Origin: an uncultured Christensenellaceae bacterium
GTDB lineage: Bacteria > Bacillota > Clostridia > Christensenellales > Borkfalkiaceae
Reading direction: 5' to 3'
DNA: 64,000 nucleotides
Assembly (NCBI GenBank): GCA_910586825.1
Contig: CAJUJF010000007.1
Location: forward strand, 32,677-96,676
Shown here: in pieces, positions 17,462 to 26,977 of the stretch
Layout of the letters: every line of letters starts with the position of its first letter
Position numbering within the stretch: position 1 is the first letter of the stretch
Program-made: the position numbers and the translations under genes
Notes under the pieces: model-generated
The model's input: the letters and a program-made list of their open reading frames with translations, nothing else
Database searches by the model: none
Told to the model about the DNA's origin: nothing

Positions 17462-18423
17462 ATCCGTTCGATCGGCGCGCCGCACGGCGCGGCGCTTTGA
17501 TCCGGAAATGCGTCCGTTGGGGCGCGCTCGCGCTCTTAATCATCGCATTGGCGCTTACGGCGCGCTTTCTGTCCTATCGCTCGCTGCTTCCCGCCGTTGA
17601 GATCGCAGCGCGGGAGGAGGGAGAGTTCCGGATCCATTTTCTCGCGGCGGGACAGGGAGATTGCACGATAGTGGAATTTCCCGACGGCGAACTGCTCGTG
17701 GTCGACGCGGGAAGAGGATCGTTTGCGGAAGAAAATTACCTGTTGCGTTACATAAAGGGGTTGCGCCCTAAGGAAATTTCGCTGATCGCGACGCATGCGG
17801 ACGCCGACCATTTCGGCGGATTTACGGAGCTGTTGGCGCTGTACCGCGTGAAAAAAGTCTATCTTCCGCTTCTTGATGCAGAGACTTCGGAGTATCGGCG
17901 GTTTTTAAACGCCGTTGCCCGCGAGCGTTGCGAAACGGAGACGCTTGCGCGCTATTCCCTGATCGCGCACGACAGCGGCGCTTATCTTGCCTGCGTCTCT
18001 CCGCTTTCGGACGGGGAGACGGACGAAAACGACGCTTCCGCCGTGCTGTATCTCTCCTGCGGCGGCGTGAACGTTCTGCTTTGCGGCGATATTTCCGCCG
18101 CGGTAGAGAGAAAACTCGCGCGCGAATACGCGCTCGCCGAAGGGATCTTCGATTGCGGCGGGTATCCCGTGAGGTTGGAAGAGACGGATATCTTGAAAGT
18201 CGCGCACCACGGTTCGGGTTATTCTTCCTGCAAAGAATGGCTGGATCTTTTGGGCGCGAAAACCGCGGTCGTCAGTTGCGGAAAGGGAAACGCGTATTCG
18301 CATCCCGCTTCCGGCGCGATCGCAAGGCTTGCCGCTTCGGGCGCGGAAATTTTCCGCACCGACGAGCTGAACGCGGTGAGAGTGACCGTAAAAGACGGAA
18401 ATTACAGAATCGATACGGAGTAG
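17458..18423 (+). CDS. Membrane-anchored ComEC-like metallo-beta-lactamase fold hydrolase
   Basis: 321 aa: one N-terminal transmembrane segment (about residues 21-38) and an extracytoplasmic domain like the C-terminal part of ComEC, with HFLAAGQGDCTIVEFPDG, the metal motif THADADHFGG, LLCGDIS and VAHHGSGYSS. The ComEC channel domain is absent, so it is a stand-alone secreted nuclease or phosphodiesterase rather than a DNA translocator. It overlaps the patatin gene by 4 nt and runs up to aroC. Confidence 0.85.
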   Translation: MNPFDRRAARRGALIRKCVRWGALALLIIALALTARFLSYRSLLPAVEIAAREEGEFRIHFLAAGQGDCTIVEFPDGELLVVDAGRGSFAEENYLLRYIKGLRPKEISLIATHADADHFGGFTELLALYRVKKVYLPLLDAETSEYRRFLNAVARERCETETLARYSLIAHDSGAYLACVSPLSDGETDENDASAVLYLSCGGVNVLLCGDISAAVERKLAREYALAEGIFDCGGYPVRLEETDILKVAHHGSGYSSCKEWLDLLGAKTAVVSCGKGNAYSHPASGAIARLAASGAEIFRTDELNAVRVTVKDGNYRIDTE

Positions 18424-18427
18424 AAAC

Positions 18428-19555
18428 ATGAAACTTACGACGGCAGGAGAATCTCACGGAAAGGCGCTCGTCGCGATCATCGAAGGGCTTCCCGCGGGCT
18501 TGAAGCTCGATTTCGACGAAATCCGGACCGCGCTGGCGTTGCGTCAGAGCGGATACGGCAGGGGCGGGCGGCAGAAGATCGAACGGGATACGGCGGAGAT
18601 CCTGACGGGGGTTAGAAACGGCGTCACGCTCGGCAGTCCCGTCACGCTTGCCGTCTATAACCGCGATTACGAGAACTGGAAGGCATATATGGCGCCCGAA
18701 GGTTGCGATACCTCCGTCCGCGTTTTGAGCAAAGTCCGCCCCGGACATGCAGATCTCACGGGATTGAAAAAATTCGGCGGGACGGACGCGCGAAATATTT
18801 TGGAGAGGGCGTCCGCGCGGGAGACCGCCGTCCGCGTCGCCGCGGGTACGGTGTTCCGCCAATATTTGCGCGCTTTCGGCGTGGAGATCGCGGGATACGT
18901 GCGCGCATGCGGCGAGGTCCGCGACGATAAAAAATATACCTTCGAAGAAATCGCGTGCAACCGTTCCCCGCTGCTCGGCATGATGAATGCGGAAAAAGAG
19001 CGGGAAGCGGCGTCCTATATCGACGACTGCGCGACGAAAGGGGACACCTGCGGCGGGATTCTGGAAATCCGCGTGAAGGGTTTAAAAAGCGGCTTCGGAA
19101 GCTGCATGACGTATGCGGAGAAGCTGGATGCCCGTCTTTCCGCGGCGCTGATGAGCGTGCAGGCGATCAAAGGCGTAGAGGTCGGGATCGGCTTCGGCGC
19201 GGCAGTGCGCCGCGGAAGCGAAGTGCACGATGAAATTTTCGGCGGCGAAGGGGGATTCCGCCGCCGGACGAACCGCGCGGGCGGGATCGAGGGCGGCATG
19301 AGCAACGGAGAAGAGTTAGTGTTCCGCGCCGCCATGAAGCCCATTCCTACGCTGATGAAGGGGCTGAACACGGTGGATTACGCGACGGGTCAGCCAGCGC
19401 GCGCCGCCGCCGAACGGAGCGACACCTGCGCGGTGACCGCCTGCGGGGTCGTTCTCGAAAGCGCGCTTGCCGCGGAACTTGCGGCGGTCGTTTCCGAGCG
19501 GCTCGGCGGGGACAATATGGCGGAAGTCGTCGAACGGTACGGGAGGCTGTCATGA
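18428..19555 (+). CDS. aroC: Chorismate synthase
   Basis: Last shikimate-pathway step, EPSP to chorismate, FMN-dependent. 375 aa. Signatures: TAGESHGKALVAIIEGLPAG at the N terminus, RPGHADLTGLKKFGGTDARNILERASARET (about residues 101-130) and GIEGGMSNGEELVFRAAMKPIPT. First gene of a tight aroC-aroB-aroE-aroQ-aroK run; the stop overlaps aroB (ATGA). GGAG 6 nt before the ATG. Confidence 0.96.
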   Translation: MKLTTAGESHGKALVAIIEGLPAGLKLDFDEIRTALALRQSGYGRGGRQKIERDTAEILTGVRNGVTLGSPVTLAVYNRDYENWKAYMAPEGCDTSVRVLSKVRPGHADLTGLKKFGGTDARNILERASARETAVRVAAGTVFRQYLRAFGVEIAGYVRACGEVRDDKKYTFEEIACNRSPLLGMMNAEKEREAASYIDDCATKGDTCGGILEIRVKGLKSGFGSCMTYAEKLDARLSAALMSVQAIKGVEVGIGFGAAVRRGSEVHDEIFGGEGGFRRRTNRAGGIEGGMSNGEELVFRAAMKPIPTLMKGLNTVDYATGQPARAAAERSDTCAVTACGVVLESALAAELAAVVSERLGGDNMAEVVERYGRLS

Positions 19556-20598
19556 AACGGTTCCTTATCGAGAGCGACTGTCGGGAGGAGAGCGAGATCG
19601 TCTGCGCCAAAGACGCGCTTTCCGAATTGCGGAAGGATCGGGAGACTTTCGTATTTACCGACCGCAACGTATATGACTTGTATCGGGATACGATCAGGAC
19701 GTGTTTTCCCGCGGCGCCCGTGTACGCCATGGAGGCGGGCGAGGCGAACAAAACCCCCGAAACGCTGTTTGCGCTTCTGGGCAAAATGGCGGAAGCGGGA
19801 ATGAAGCGGACGGGACGGCTGGTATGCTTCGGCGGCGGCGTCGTCGGCGATATCGGCGGGCTGGCAAGCGCGTTGTACATGCGCGGCGTCGAGTGCGTTC
19901 AGATCCCGACGACGCTGTTGGCGCAGGTCGATTCGTCGGTCGGCGGAAAGACCGCCGTCGATTTTATGGGGGTCAAGAATCTGATCGGCGCGTTCAAACA
20001 ACCCTCGCGGGTGCTCGTCGATCCCTTGTTTTTGAAAACGCTTCCAGCGCGGGAACTCCGTTGCGGTCTGGGCGAGATCGTAAAACACGCCGCGCTTGAC
20101 GCCGCGCTCTTCGAAAAACTGCAAAAGAATCGCGAAAGGCTTTTCGATCTCGGTTTTCTCGGCGAAACCGTGCCCGACAATATTGCGATCAAAGCGGAGG
20201 TCGTCAAGCGGGACGCGCGCGAATCGGGGCTGAGAAAGTGTCTGAATCTCGGACATACCACGGGACATGCGTTCGAGCTGTTGGACGGAAAGCTTTCGCA
20301 CGGGGAATACGTGCTGATCGGGATCGTGTTCGAAGCGGAACTTGCGAAAAAACACGTTGCGTGCGATGCCGCCTATCTGGAAGCGTTGCAAACGTTGGCG
20401 CTTTCGGTGCTCGGAAAAATGCCCGAACTCCCCGATGCGCGCGCCGCCGCAGAGTTTGCGAATCTCGACAAGAAGAACGCTTCGGACGGTTTCGTCGCGG
20501 TTACCGCGCCCGTGAGAAAAGGCGAATATGCGCTGCTCGAAATTCCGCGGGAAGAATACGCGGCGGAACTTGTTGCGATCAAGGAGGGGTTATGTTAA
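19552..20598 (+). CDS. aroB: 3-dehydroquinate synthase
   Basis: NAD- and metal-dependent second step of the shikimate pathway. 348 aa with EAGEANKTPETL, FGGGVVGDIGGLASALYMRG, DSSVGGKTAVD, LGEIVKHA and LGHTTGHAFE (metal-binding His). Overlaps aroC at the start and aroE by 7 nt at the end, so it is translated from one mRNA with the rest of the cluster. Confidence 0.96.
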   Translation: MKRFLIESDCREESEIVCAKDALSELRKDRETFVFTDRNVYDLYRDTIRTCFPAAPVYAMEAGEANKTPETLFALLGKMAEAGMKRTGRLVCFGGGVVGDIGGLASALYMRGVECVQIPTTLLAQVDSSVGGKTAVDFMGVKNLIGAFKQPSRVLVDPLFLKTLPARELRCGLGEIVKHAALDAALFEKLQKNRERLFDLGFLGETVPDNIAIKAEVVKRDARESGLRKCLNLGHTTGHAFELLDGKLSHGEYVLIGIVFEAELAKKHVACDAAYLEALQTLALSVLGKMPELPDARAAAEFANLDKKNASDGFVAVTAPVRKGEYALLEIPREEYAAELVAIKEGLC

Positions 20599-21425
20599 AA
20601 CTCGCGGTGGTGGGTAAGGACGTTTCCGCGTCGCAAAGCCCCGCCATGCACACGTTTATTTTGAACAGACTCGGCGTCTCCTGCGCGTACGACGCGGTTT
20701 CCGTTCGGCCCGAACTGTTTTCCGCGCATGCGGAAGAGCTGTTCGCGAAATACGACGCGTTTTTCGTGACCATTCCTTTCAAAGGGGAAATTATTCCTTT
20801 TTTAAAAGAGCTTCGCGGGGACGCGCCCGCGTTCGGCGCGGTGAATCTCGTCCTCTCTTGCGAACGGGCGGGCTATAATACCGACGGGTACGGATTTCTG
20901 CTGATGCTCGAAAATGCGGGCGTTTCCGTAACGGGCAAGACGGTGCTGGTGATCGGCGCAGGCGGCGCGGGCAGGAGTTGCGTCAAAAAACTGGTTGAAC
21001 GGGGAGCGAAGGTTTCCGTGTTCGAACGCGATTCTTTGCGGCTCGAAAAGGTGCGGAAGGAGATCGGCGGGTTTACGCCGCTCGAAGAAGTTCCGATCGC
21101 GCCGTACGACGTCGTGATCAACTGTACGGGGATCGGCATGCACGATACGGTGGGCGCGACGCCCTCGGTAACGTTCGCAGGCGGCGGGGTCGCGCCCGTC
21201 GGCAAGGAATTGCTCTCCCTTTGCGGGACGGCGGTCGATCTCATTTACGTACCCGCGGAATCGGAATTTCTGCGCGTTGCGCGCGGCTGCGGGAAAAAGA
21301 CGGTGAACGGGGCTTCGATGCTCTTTTATCAGGCGTATTACGGCGACTGTATTTTGTTGAAAAGGGAGCCTTCCGCCGACGAGGCGAAAGAGTTCTGGAA
21401 TGCATACACGGAGGCAAAGAAATGA
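20592..21425 (+). CDS. aroE: Shikimate dehydrogenase
   Basis: NADPH-dependent reduction of 3-dehydroshikimate. 277 aa. Substrate-binding SASQSPAMHTFIL, VTIPFKGEI (catalytic Lys), NTDGYGF, and nucleotide-binding VIGAGGAGRSC followed by VINCTGIGM. AAGGAGG lies 6 nt before ATG 20592, inside aroB. The next gene, aroQ, overlaps by 4 nt. Confidence 0.94.
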   Translation: MLKLAVVGKDVSASQSPAMHTFILNRLGVSCAYDAVSVRPELFSAHAEELFAKYDAFFVTIPFKGEIIPFLKELRGDAPAFGAVNLVLSCERAGYNTDGYGFLLMLENAGVSVTGKTVLVIGAGGAGRSCVKKLVERGAKVSVFERDSLRLEKVRKEIGGFTPLEEVPIAPYDVVINCTGIGMHDTVGATPSVTFAGGGVAPVGKELLSLCGTAVDLIYVPAESEFLRVARGCGKKTVNGASMLFYQAYYGDCILLKREPSADEAKEFWNAYTEAKK

Positions 21426-21844
21426 AAATTCTCGTATTGAACGGCGTGAACCTCGCCTTGACGGGGAAGCGCGAACAGGGCGTGTACGGCAGCGAAACGC
21501 TGGAAGAGATCTGCGCCGAATTAAAGGCGTTCGCCGAAAAGCACGGGCATGCGGCGGAATGCAGGCAGTCCGATCTCGAAGGGGAGCTGTGTTCCTGGAT
21601 CCACGGCGCGGAAGGTAAGTTCGACGGGATCGTGCTCAACGCGGGCGCGTTTACCCATTATTCGTACGCGATCCGAGACGCGATCGCGTCCGTTTCGGTC
21701 CCCGTCGTCGAAGTGCACATGTCCAACGTGCACGCGCGGGAGGAGTTCCGCAAAAAATCCGTTCTGACCGAAGTCTGCAAAGGAGAGATCCTCGGCTTCG
21801 GGAAAAATTCCTATAAACTTGCCATGGAGAGTTTCTGGCTATGA
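21422..21844 (+). CDS. aroQ: Type II 3-dehydroquinate dehydratase
   Basis: Dehydrates 3-dehydroquinate to 3-dehydroshikimate. 140 aa, normal for the dodecameric type II enzyme. The flexible loop NGVNLALTGKREQGVYG keeps the catalytic Arg and Tyr but departs from the usual NGPNLN-LG-REP form; NAGAFTHYSYAIRDAI and VEVHMSNVHAREEFR keep the catalytic Asn, His and Glu. Overlaps both aroE and aroK by 4 nt. Confidence 0.92.
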   Translation: MKILVLNGVNLALTGKREQGVYGSETLEEICAELKAFAEKHGHAAECRQSDLEGELCSWIHGAEGKFDGIVLNAGAFTHYSYAIRDAIASVSVPVVEVHMSNVHAREEFRKKSVLTEVCKGEILGFGKNSYKLAMESFWL

Positions 21845-22350
21845 ATATCGTACTCAGCGGCATGATGGGCGTCGGAAAATCCAGCGTCGGGATCCGCATT
21901 TCGCAACTTACGGGCATGCTGTGGGTGGACACGGACATGCTGATCACCGACCGTTACGGCAGGATTTCCGATCTGTTCGAGTTTTACGGCGAGAGCCATT
22001 TCCGTTCCCTCGAAACGGAGATCGTGCGCGAACTCTCCCAAAAGGACGGACTGATCATTTCCACGGGCGGCGGGTTGGTGCTCAAACCCGAAAACGGAGA
22101 ACTTCTGAAAAAGGGCGGGAAGATCTTTTTTATGCGCGCTTCGCTCGAAACGTTGCTCTCCCGCGTGCGGGTGGACGAAAACCGTCCGCTTCTGAAAAAC
22201 ACGGCGCAGACGGCGAAGACGCTCGGAGACCTGCTCTCGGTGCGTTCGCCCGTCTACGAGAGCGTTGCGGATTTCATCGTGGACACCGACGGAAAGACGG
22301 TGGACGAGGTCGCCGCCGAAATCGTCGCGCTTGCGGGGAAAGAAGCATGA
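21841..22350 (+). CDS. aroK: Shikimate kinase
   Basis: Phosphorylates shikimate with ATP. 169 aa. Walker A GMMGVGKSSVG at residues 7-17, shikimate-binding VDTDMLI and TGGGLVL, lid segment RVRVDENRPLL. Start and stop overlap neighbours (ATGA junctions). EPSP synthase (aroA), the step between this and aroC, is not in the window. Confidence 0.95.
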   Translation: MNIVLSGMMGVGKSSVGIRISQLTGMLWVDTDMLITDRYGRISDLFEFYGESHFRSLETEIVRELSQKDGLIISTGGGLVLKPENGELLKKGGKIFFMRASLETLLSRVRVDENRPLLKNTAQTAKTLGDLLSVRSPVYESVADFIVDTDGKTVDEVAAEIVALAGKEA

Positions 22351-23042
22351 AATATGCTTTCGTCACGGGCGGGACGCGCGGCATCGGGCTGGCGGTCTGC
22401 AAACTGTTTTGCGAAGCGGGTTATGCGGTAACCGCGACGTATTCGCACGGGGAAGAGGACGCTTGCCGCGCGCGGGAGTTGCTTCCCGCGGTCCGTTTTT
22501 TGCGCGCGGACGTCTCGGACGAAGGGGCGGTGTCCCGCGCGTTGGCGGACATGCCCGCGCTCGACGTTCTCGTAAACAACGCGGGGATCGCCTGTTGCGC
22601 GCAGGTGCAGGATACTGCGTTCGCGGATTACGAACGGGTGACAAACGTGAATTTCGGCGGGACGTTTCTCTGCTGCAAACATGCCGTCAAGAAATTGCTT
22701 GCGCGCGGCGGCGGGGCGATCGTGAACGTGTCCTCGGTGTGGGGAGAGACGGGCGGAAGTTGCGAGAGCGTGTATTCCGCTTCGAAAGGCGCGGTCATCT
22801 CCTTTACCAAAGCCCTTGCCAAAGAGCTGGCGCCGAGCGGGATCAGGGTGAACTGCGTCTCCCCCGGCGTGATCGATACCGCCATGAACGCGCGTCTGTC
22901 CGAAGAAGAGCGCGCGGCGCTGTGCGCGGAAATTCCGCTGGGTCGGTTCGGGACGCCGGAAGAGGTCGCGCGGGCGGTGTATTTTCTTGCGCACGAGACG
23001 TACGTCACGGGACAGATCTTGGGCGTGAACGGCGGTTTTTAA
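22347..23042 (+). CDS. Short-chain dehydrogenase/reductase, FabG-like
   Basis: 231-aa Rossmann oxidoreductase. TGGTRGIGLAV binds NAD(P); NNAG, Ser of VNVSS, and YSASKG give the Ser-Tyr-Lys catalytic set. It resembles 3-oxoacyl-ACP reductase but sits at the end of the aro cluster (4-nt overlap with aroK), not in a fatty-acid operon, so the substrate is uncertain. Confidence 0.85.
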   Translation: MKYAFVTGGTRGIGLAVCKLFCEAGYAVTATYSHGEEDACRARELLPAVRFLRADVSDEGAVSRALADMPALDVLVNNAGIACCAQVQDTAFADYERVTNVNFGGTFLCCKHAVKKLLARGGGAIVNVSSVWGETGGSCESVYSASKGAVISFTKALAKELAPSGIRVNCVSPGVIDTAMNARLSEEERAALCAEIPLGRFGTPEEVARAVYFLAHETYVTGQILGVNGGF

Positions 23043-23145
23043 CCGGGTTTCCGAGCGCTTCGCTTTGCGCGACGGAATTTCAGAAATTTTTTGAAAAAAT
23101 TTCTCTGAAAAAGAGGAGTTTTTTTTATTCGCCGCGAATGATAGT

Positions 23146-24138
23146 ATGATGAAAGAAAAAACATACGAAAAAGAGCGTGCGTTTCTGGCGCCGTATGCGA
23201 AAAAATCGTACGAAAGTCTCGGCCGTCTTCGCGACGAACCGGCTTGCGCGATGCGCACCGATTTTCAGCGCGACCGCGACAGGATCATCTATTCGAAATC
23301 CTTCCTGCGGTTGAAGAACAAGACGCAGGTGTTTTTCGCGCCCGACGGCGATCACTACATGTCCCGTCTGACGCACACGCTCGACGTCTCCCAGATCGCC
23401 CGCTCGCTTGCGCGCGGATTGTCATTGAACGAGGATCTGGCGGAGGCGATCGCGCTCGGACACGATTTGGGGCATACGCCTTTCGGTCACGTGGGCGAGC
23501 GCGTGCTCAGCAGTCTTTGTCCGGAGGGGTTCCGCCACAGCGAACAGTCGCTGAGGGTGGTGGACGTGCTGGAAAAGGACGGGCGCGGGCTGAATCTTAC
23601 GTTTGAAGTGCGCGACGGCATCGTGAACCATACCAAAAACGGACGCCCTTCGACGCTCGAAGGGGTTGCGGTGTCGCTGGCGGACAGGATCGCCTATATC
23701 AATCACGACATCGAAGACGCGATCCGCGCCGGATTTTTACGCGAGGACGAGCTTCCCGCCGAGGCGGTCTTGGCGTTCGGGCGGGATACTTCCGCGCGCA
23801 TCAACACCGCGATACTCGATATCGTGGAGGAGTCGAACGGGAAACCGTATGTGCGGATGTCGCCCGCGCGCGCCGCGGCGCTCGATAAACTCCGCTCGTT
23901 CATGTTCGAACACGTGTACGAGCATGCCAACAAACTGATTCAGGAGAGCGCGGAACGCATGCTTCGCGAACTCTATCTCTATTTCACCGATCATCCGGAC
24001 CGTCTGCCTGCGCAGTATCTGCGCACGGCGGAGACGAGCGTGCCGCGCGCGACCTGCGATTATCTCTCTTCCATGACGGATAAGTACGCGATCGGCGTGT
24101 TCAAGCAGCTATTCGTTCCGCGGGAGGGCAGCGTATGA
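23146..24138 (+). CDS. HD-domain deoxyguanosinetriphosphate triphosphohydrolase-like protein
   Basis: Predicted to hydrolyse dNTPs to nucleosides and triphosphate. 330 aa. Motifs FQRDRDRIIYSKSFLRLKNKTQVF, RLTHTLDVSQIARSLARGL (His of the HD site), GHDLGHTPFGHVGE and LADRIAYINHDIEDAI. This gene directly before dnaG-sigA is typical for Clostridia. The start (ATG 23146 or 23149) has no clear ribosome binding site; AGAGGAG at 23112-23118 is too distant. Confidence 0.88.
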   Translation: MMKEKTYEKERAFLAPYAKKSYESLGRLRDEPACAMRTDFQRDRDRIIYSKSFLRLKNKTQVFFAPDGDHYMSRLTHTLDVSQIARSLARGLSLNEDLAEAIALGHDLGHTPFGHVGERVLSSLCPEGFRHSEQSLRVVDVLEKDGRGLNLTFEVRDGIVNHTKNGRPSTLEGVAVSLADRIAYINHDIEDAIRAGFLREDELPAEAVLAFGRDTSARINTAILDIVEESNGKPYVRMSPARAAALDKLRSFMFEHVYEHANKLIQESAERMLRELYLYFTDHPDRLPAQYLRTAETSVPRATCDYLSSMTDKYAIGVFKQLFVPREGSV

Positions 24139-25925
24139 GAGACGGAAATTACGCGGAGTTCATACGGGAATTAAAGGAAAAGAACGACATTACCGAAGTG
24201 ATCGGCTCGTACGTGAAGTTGGAGCGCAGGGGGTATTCCTATTGGGCTTGCTGTCCGTTCCACCACGAAAAGACACCGTCTTTTTCCATCAACGCCGCCG
24301 ACCGGTATTATCACTGTTTCGGCTGCGGCGCTTCGGGCGACGTGATCGGATTCGTTAAGGAGTACGAAAACGTCGATTTCGCGCAGGCGGTGCAAATCCT
24401 TGCGGCGCGCGCCCATCTCGAAGTTCCCGCTTACGACGACCGTTCCGCCGAAGAGGCCGCCGAGAAGAAGCGCAAGCGGGACAGGCTGCTCGCGCTCATG
24501 CGCGATTCCGCGCGGTTTTATCTGAAAAATCTTTACGCGGGGAAAGCGGATCGGCATCTTGCCTATCTCGACCGCCGCGGCATTTCGCAGTCTACGGCGA
24601 AAAAATTCGGCATCGGGGCGTCGACGGACTACGGCTCGCTTCCCGCTTATCTACTGGCGCAGGGCTATACCGCGGAGGAGTGCGCGGAAAGCGGCGTATG
24701 CTCGCGTACGCAGGAGGGGCGGTTGATCGACGCAGAGGGGGAACGGCTGATTATTCCCATCATCAACCATCTGGACGAGGTGATCGCGTTCGGCGGGCGG
24801 TTGCTCGAAAAATCCGATCGCGCCAAGTATAAGAATACCCGCGAAACGGTAATCTTTAACAAGAGTAAAAACCTTTATAATATCAATCTCGTGAAAAAGG
24901 AAAAACGCGCGGGCGGGCTTTCTTCGATCATCATGGTCGAGGGGTATATGGACGCGATTTCTCTGTACGAAGCGGGGTTTAAAAACGTCGTCGCAAGCAT
25001 GGGGACTTCGCTCACCAAGGAGCAGGCGCGGCTTTGCAAAAGGTATTCTGAAAACGTGCTGATCAGCTACGACGGCGATTTCGCGGGGCAGAAAGCGAAT
25101 TTGCGCGGTCTGGAAATTTTGAAACAGGAGGGCGTGAAAGTGCGCGTCGTGCCCATGCCGGACGGATTGGATCCCGACGACGTGATCAGGCGGCAGGGCG
25201 CGGACGGCTATCGCGCCTGTCTCGATCGGGCGATGCCGCTCATCGATTTCCGGATCCATGCGGCGGGCTTGAAATACGATCTGAAAAAGACGGACGAAAA
25301 GCGGGATTTTATCCGCGAGGCGCTTCCCATCGTGAAAGAGGCGGAGAGCGCGACCGAACGGGAGGTTCTGTTAAAACGGATCGCTTCGGAGACGGGCGTG
25401 ACGCTTTCGTCTTTGCAACGCGATCTGGAAGGCGCGAAAGCGCCGCCTGCGGCGGAAGAAGAACGCCCGCCCGCGAAAGAGGACAACGCGGATAAAGAGA
25501 AAAAAGCCGCGCGCTTTATTCTGGCGGCGTGCCTGCTTTCGAAAAAATACGCGGCGGATTGCGATCTTGCTTCGTTTGAGTTTTCCGATCCCGATCACCG
25601 CGCGATCGCGGAATACGTAATATCGAGCCGCGCGGCGGGCATGGTGCGTCCGAGCGGGATTTTCGACGTTCTCGGTTCGGACAGCGCGGAGTTGAGCGAG
25701 GTTTTGAATCTGGATTTCGGGGATAACCTCGATTCCGATTCCGCCGTCCGCTATTTCAACGACTGCAAGGTTTCTCTCGCCCGCAAATCGCTGGGAGAGC
25801 GGATCGCGCACGAACGGGAAAGATACCGCAATGCGGTTACAAGCGAGGAGAAACGGGAGATCCTTTCCCGTATCGACGAATATACGAAAAATATGAAAAA
25901 GCTTTCATTCGGAGGAAGAATATGA
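24135..25925 (+). CDS. dnaG: DNA primase DnaG
   Basis: Makes RNA primers for replication. 596 aa: N-terminal zinc domain CCPFHHEKTPSFSINA with YHCFGCGASGDVIGF, catalytic core with toprim motif MVEGYMDAISLYEAG and SYDGDFAGQ, then a linker and a C-terminal helicase-binding domain. Start ATG 24135 overlaps the HD gene stop; the end overlaps sigA by 4 nt. Part of the macromolecular synthesis operon. Confidence 0.97.
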   Translation: MRDGNYAEFIRELKEKNDITEVIGSYVKLERRGYSYWACCPFHHEKTPSFSINAADRYYHCFGCGASGDVIGFVKEYENVDFAQAVQILAARAHLEVPAYDDRSAEEAAEKKRKRDRLLALMRDSARFYLKNLYAGKADRHLAYLDRRGISQSTAKKFGIGASTDYGSLPAYLLAQGYTAEECAESGVCSRTQEGRLIDAEGERLIIPIINHLDEVIAFGGRLLEKSDRAKYKNTRETVIFNKSKNLYNINLVKKEKRAGGLSSIIMVEGYMDAISLYEAGFKNVVASMGTSLTKEQARLCKRYSENVLISYDGDFAGQKANLRGLEILKQEGVKVRVVPMPDGLDPDDVIRRQGADGYRACLDRAMPLIDFRIHAAGLKYDLKKTDEKRDFIREALPIVKEAESATEREVLLKRIASETGVTLSSLQRDLEGAKAPPAAEEERPPAKEDNADKEKKAARFILAACLLSKKYAADCDLASFEFSDPDHRAIAEYVISSRAAGMVRPSGIFDVLGSDSAELSEVLNLDFGDNLDSDSAVRYFNDCKVSLARKSLGERIAHERERYRNAVTSEEKREILSRIDEYTKNMKKLSFGGRI

Positions 25926-26977
25926 ATTTGACGGATCAGCAAGTGCACGAGTTGGTGGAGAATATCGCGAACGCGTACAAAATGAAGGGAAGCATCTCCA
26001 CGAACGCGCTGTGCGACGCGCTTGAAAAATACGACTTGAATCCCACGCAGATCGAAGTCGTCTACAAAACGCTGCCCGAACGCGGCGTATCGATTTTCGA
26101 CGAGGACGAGCGCGATAAAGAGCTGTTCGAACAGGCACTCTCCGATATCGGATTCGACGATCCCGTAAAGATGTATTTAAAAGACATCGGCAGGGTGCCC
26201 CTTCTTTCGGGGGACGACGAGATCGATCTTGCCCGCAGAATGCAGGAGGGGGACGAAGAGGCGAAACAGCGGCTTTCCGAAGCCAATCTCCGCCTTGTGG
26301 TCTCGATCGCCAAGCGGTATGTGGGGCGGGGGATGCTTTTTTTGGATCTCATCCAGGAGGGCAACCTCGGATTGATGAAGGCGGTGGAAAAGTTCGATTA
26401 TCTGAAAGGATTCAAATTTTCCACGTACGCGACCTGGTGGATCCGTCAGTCGATCACGCGCGCGATCGCCGATCAGGCGCGCACCATCCGGATCCCCGTT
26501 CACATGGTGGAGACCATCAACAAACTGACCCGTGTGACGCGGATCCTCGTGCAGGAACTCGGCAGAGAGCCTTCGCCCGAAGAGATCGCCGAAGCGATGG
26601 GCGTAGACGTCGTGAAAGTGCGCGAGATCCAGAAGATCGCGCAGGATCCCGTTTCCCTCGAAACGCCGATCGGCGAGGAGGAAGATTCTCACCTCGGCGA
26701 CTTTATCGAAGACGATAAGACGCAGACGCCGGGGGATTCCGTCGCGGGAATCCTGTTGAAGGAACAGTTGCTCGGCGTGCTCGATACGCTCACCCCGCGC
26801 GAGGAGAAGGTGCTTCGCCTGCGTTACGGGATCGACGACGGAAAGCCGCGCACGCTCGAAGAGGTGGGCAAAGAATTCAACGTCACGCGCGAACGCATCC
26901 GTCAGATCGAGGCGAAGGCGCTTCGCAAACTGCGACACCCCAGTCGCAGCAGAAAGCTGAAAGACTTTCTCGAATAA
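25922..26977 (+). CDS. sigA: RNA polymerase primary sigma factor SigA (RpoD)
   Basis: Housekeeping sigma factor, 351 aa. Region 1.1 at the N terminus, region 1.2 (DDPVKMYLKDIGRVPLLS), region 2 (LRLVVSIAKRYVGRGM, KFSTYATWWIRQSITRAIADQ), region 3, and region 4 (EEVGKEFNVTRERIRQIEAKALRKLRHP). No long non-conserved insert, as in Firmicutes. GGAGGAA lies 4 nt before the ATG. Its stop TAA shares an A with the trmK start. Confidence 0.97.
   Translation: MNLTDQQVHELVENIANAYKMKGSISTNALCDALEKYDLNPTQIEVVYKTLPERGVSIFDEDERDKELFEQALSDIGFDDPVKMYLKDIGRVPLLSGDDEIDLARRMQEGDEEAKQRLSEANLRLVVSIAKRYVGRGMLFLDLIQEGNLGLMKAVEKFDYLKGFKFSTYATWWIRQSITRAIADQARTIRIPVHMVETINKLTRVTRILVQELGREPSPEEIAEAMGVDVVKVREIQKIAQDPVSLETPIGEEEDSHLGDFIEDDKTQTPGDSVAGILLKEQLLGVLDTLTPREEKVLRLRYGIDDGKPRTLEEVGKEFNVTRERIRQIEAKALRKLRHPSRSRKLKDFLE

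Noticed and set aside
23079..23110. AT-rich palindrome AGAAATTTTTT-G-AAAAAATTTCT between the SDR and HD-domain genes as a terminator
   Set aside because: Stem is nearly all A-T with a 1-nt loop, so it is a poor RNA terminator; could be an upstream promoter element, but no -35/-10 pair could be fixed.
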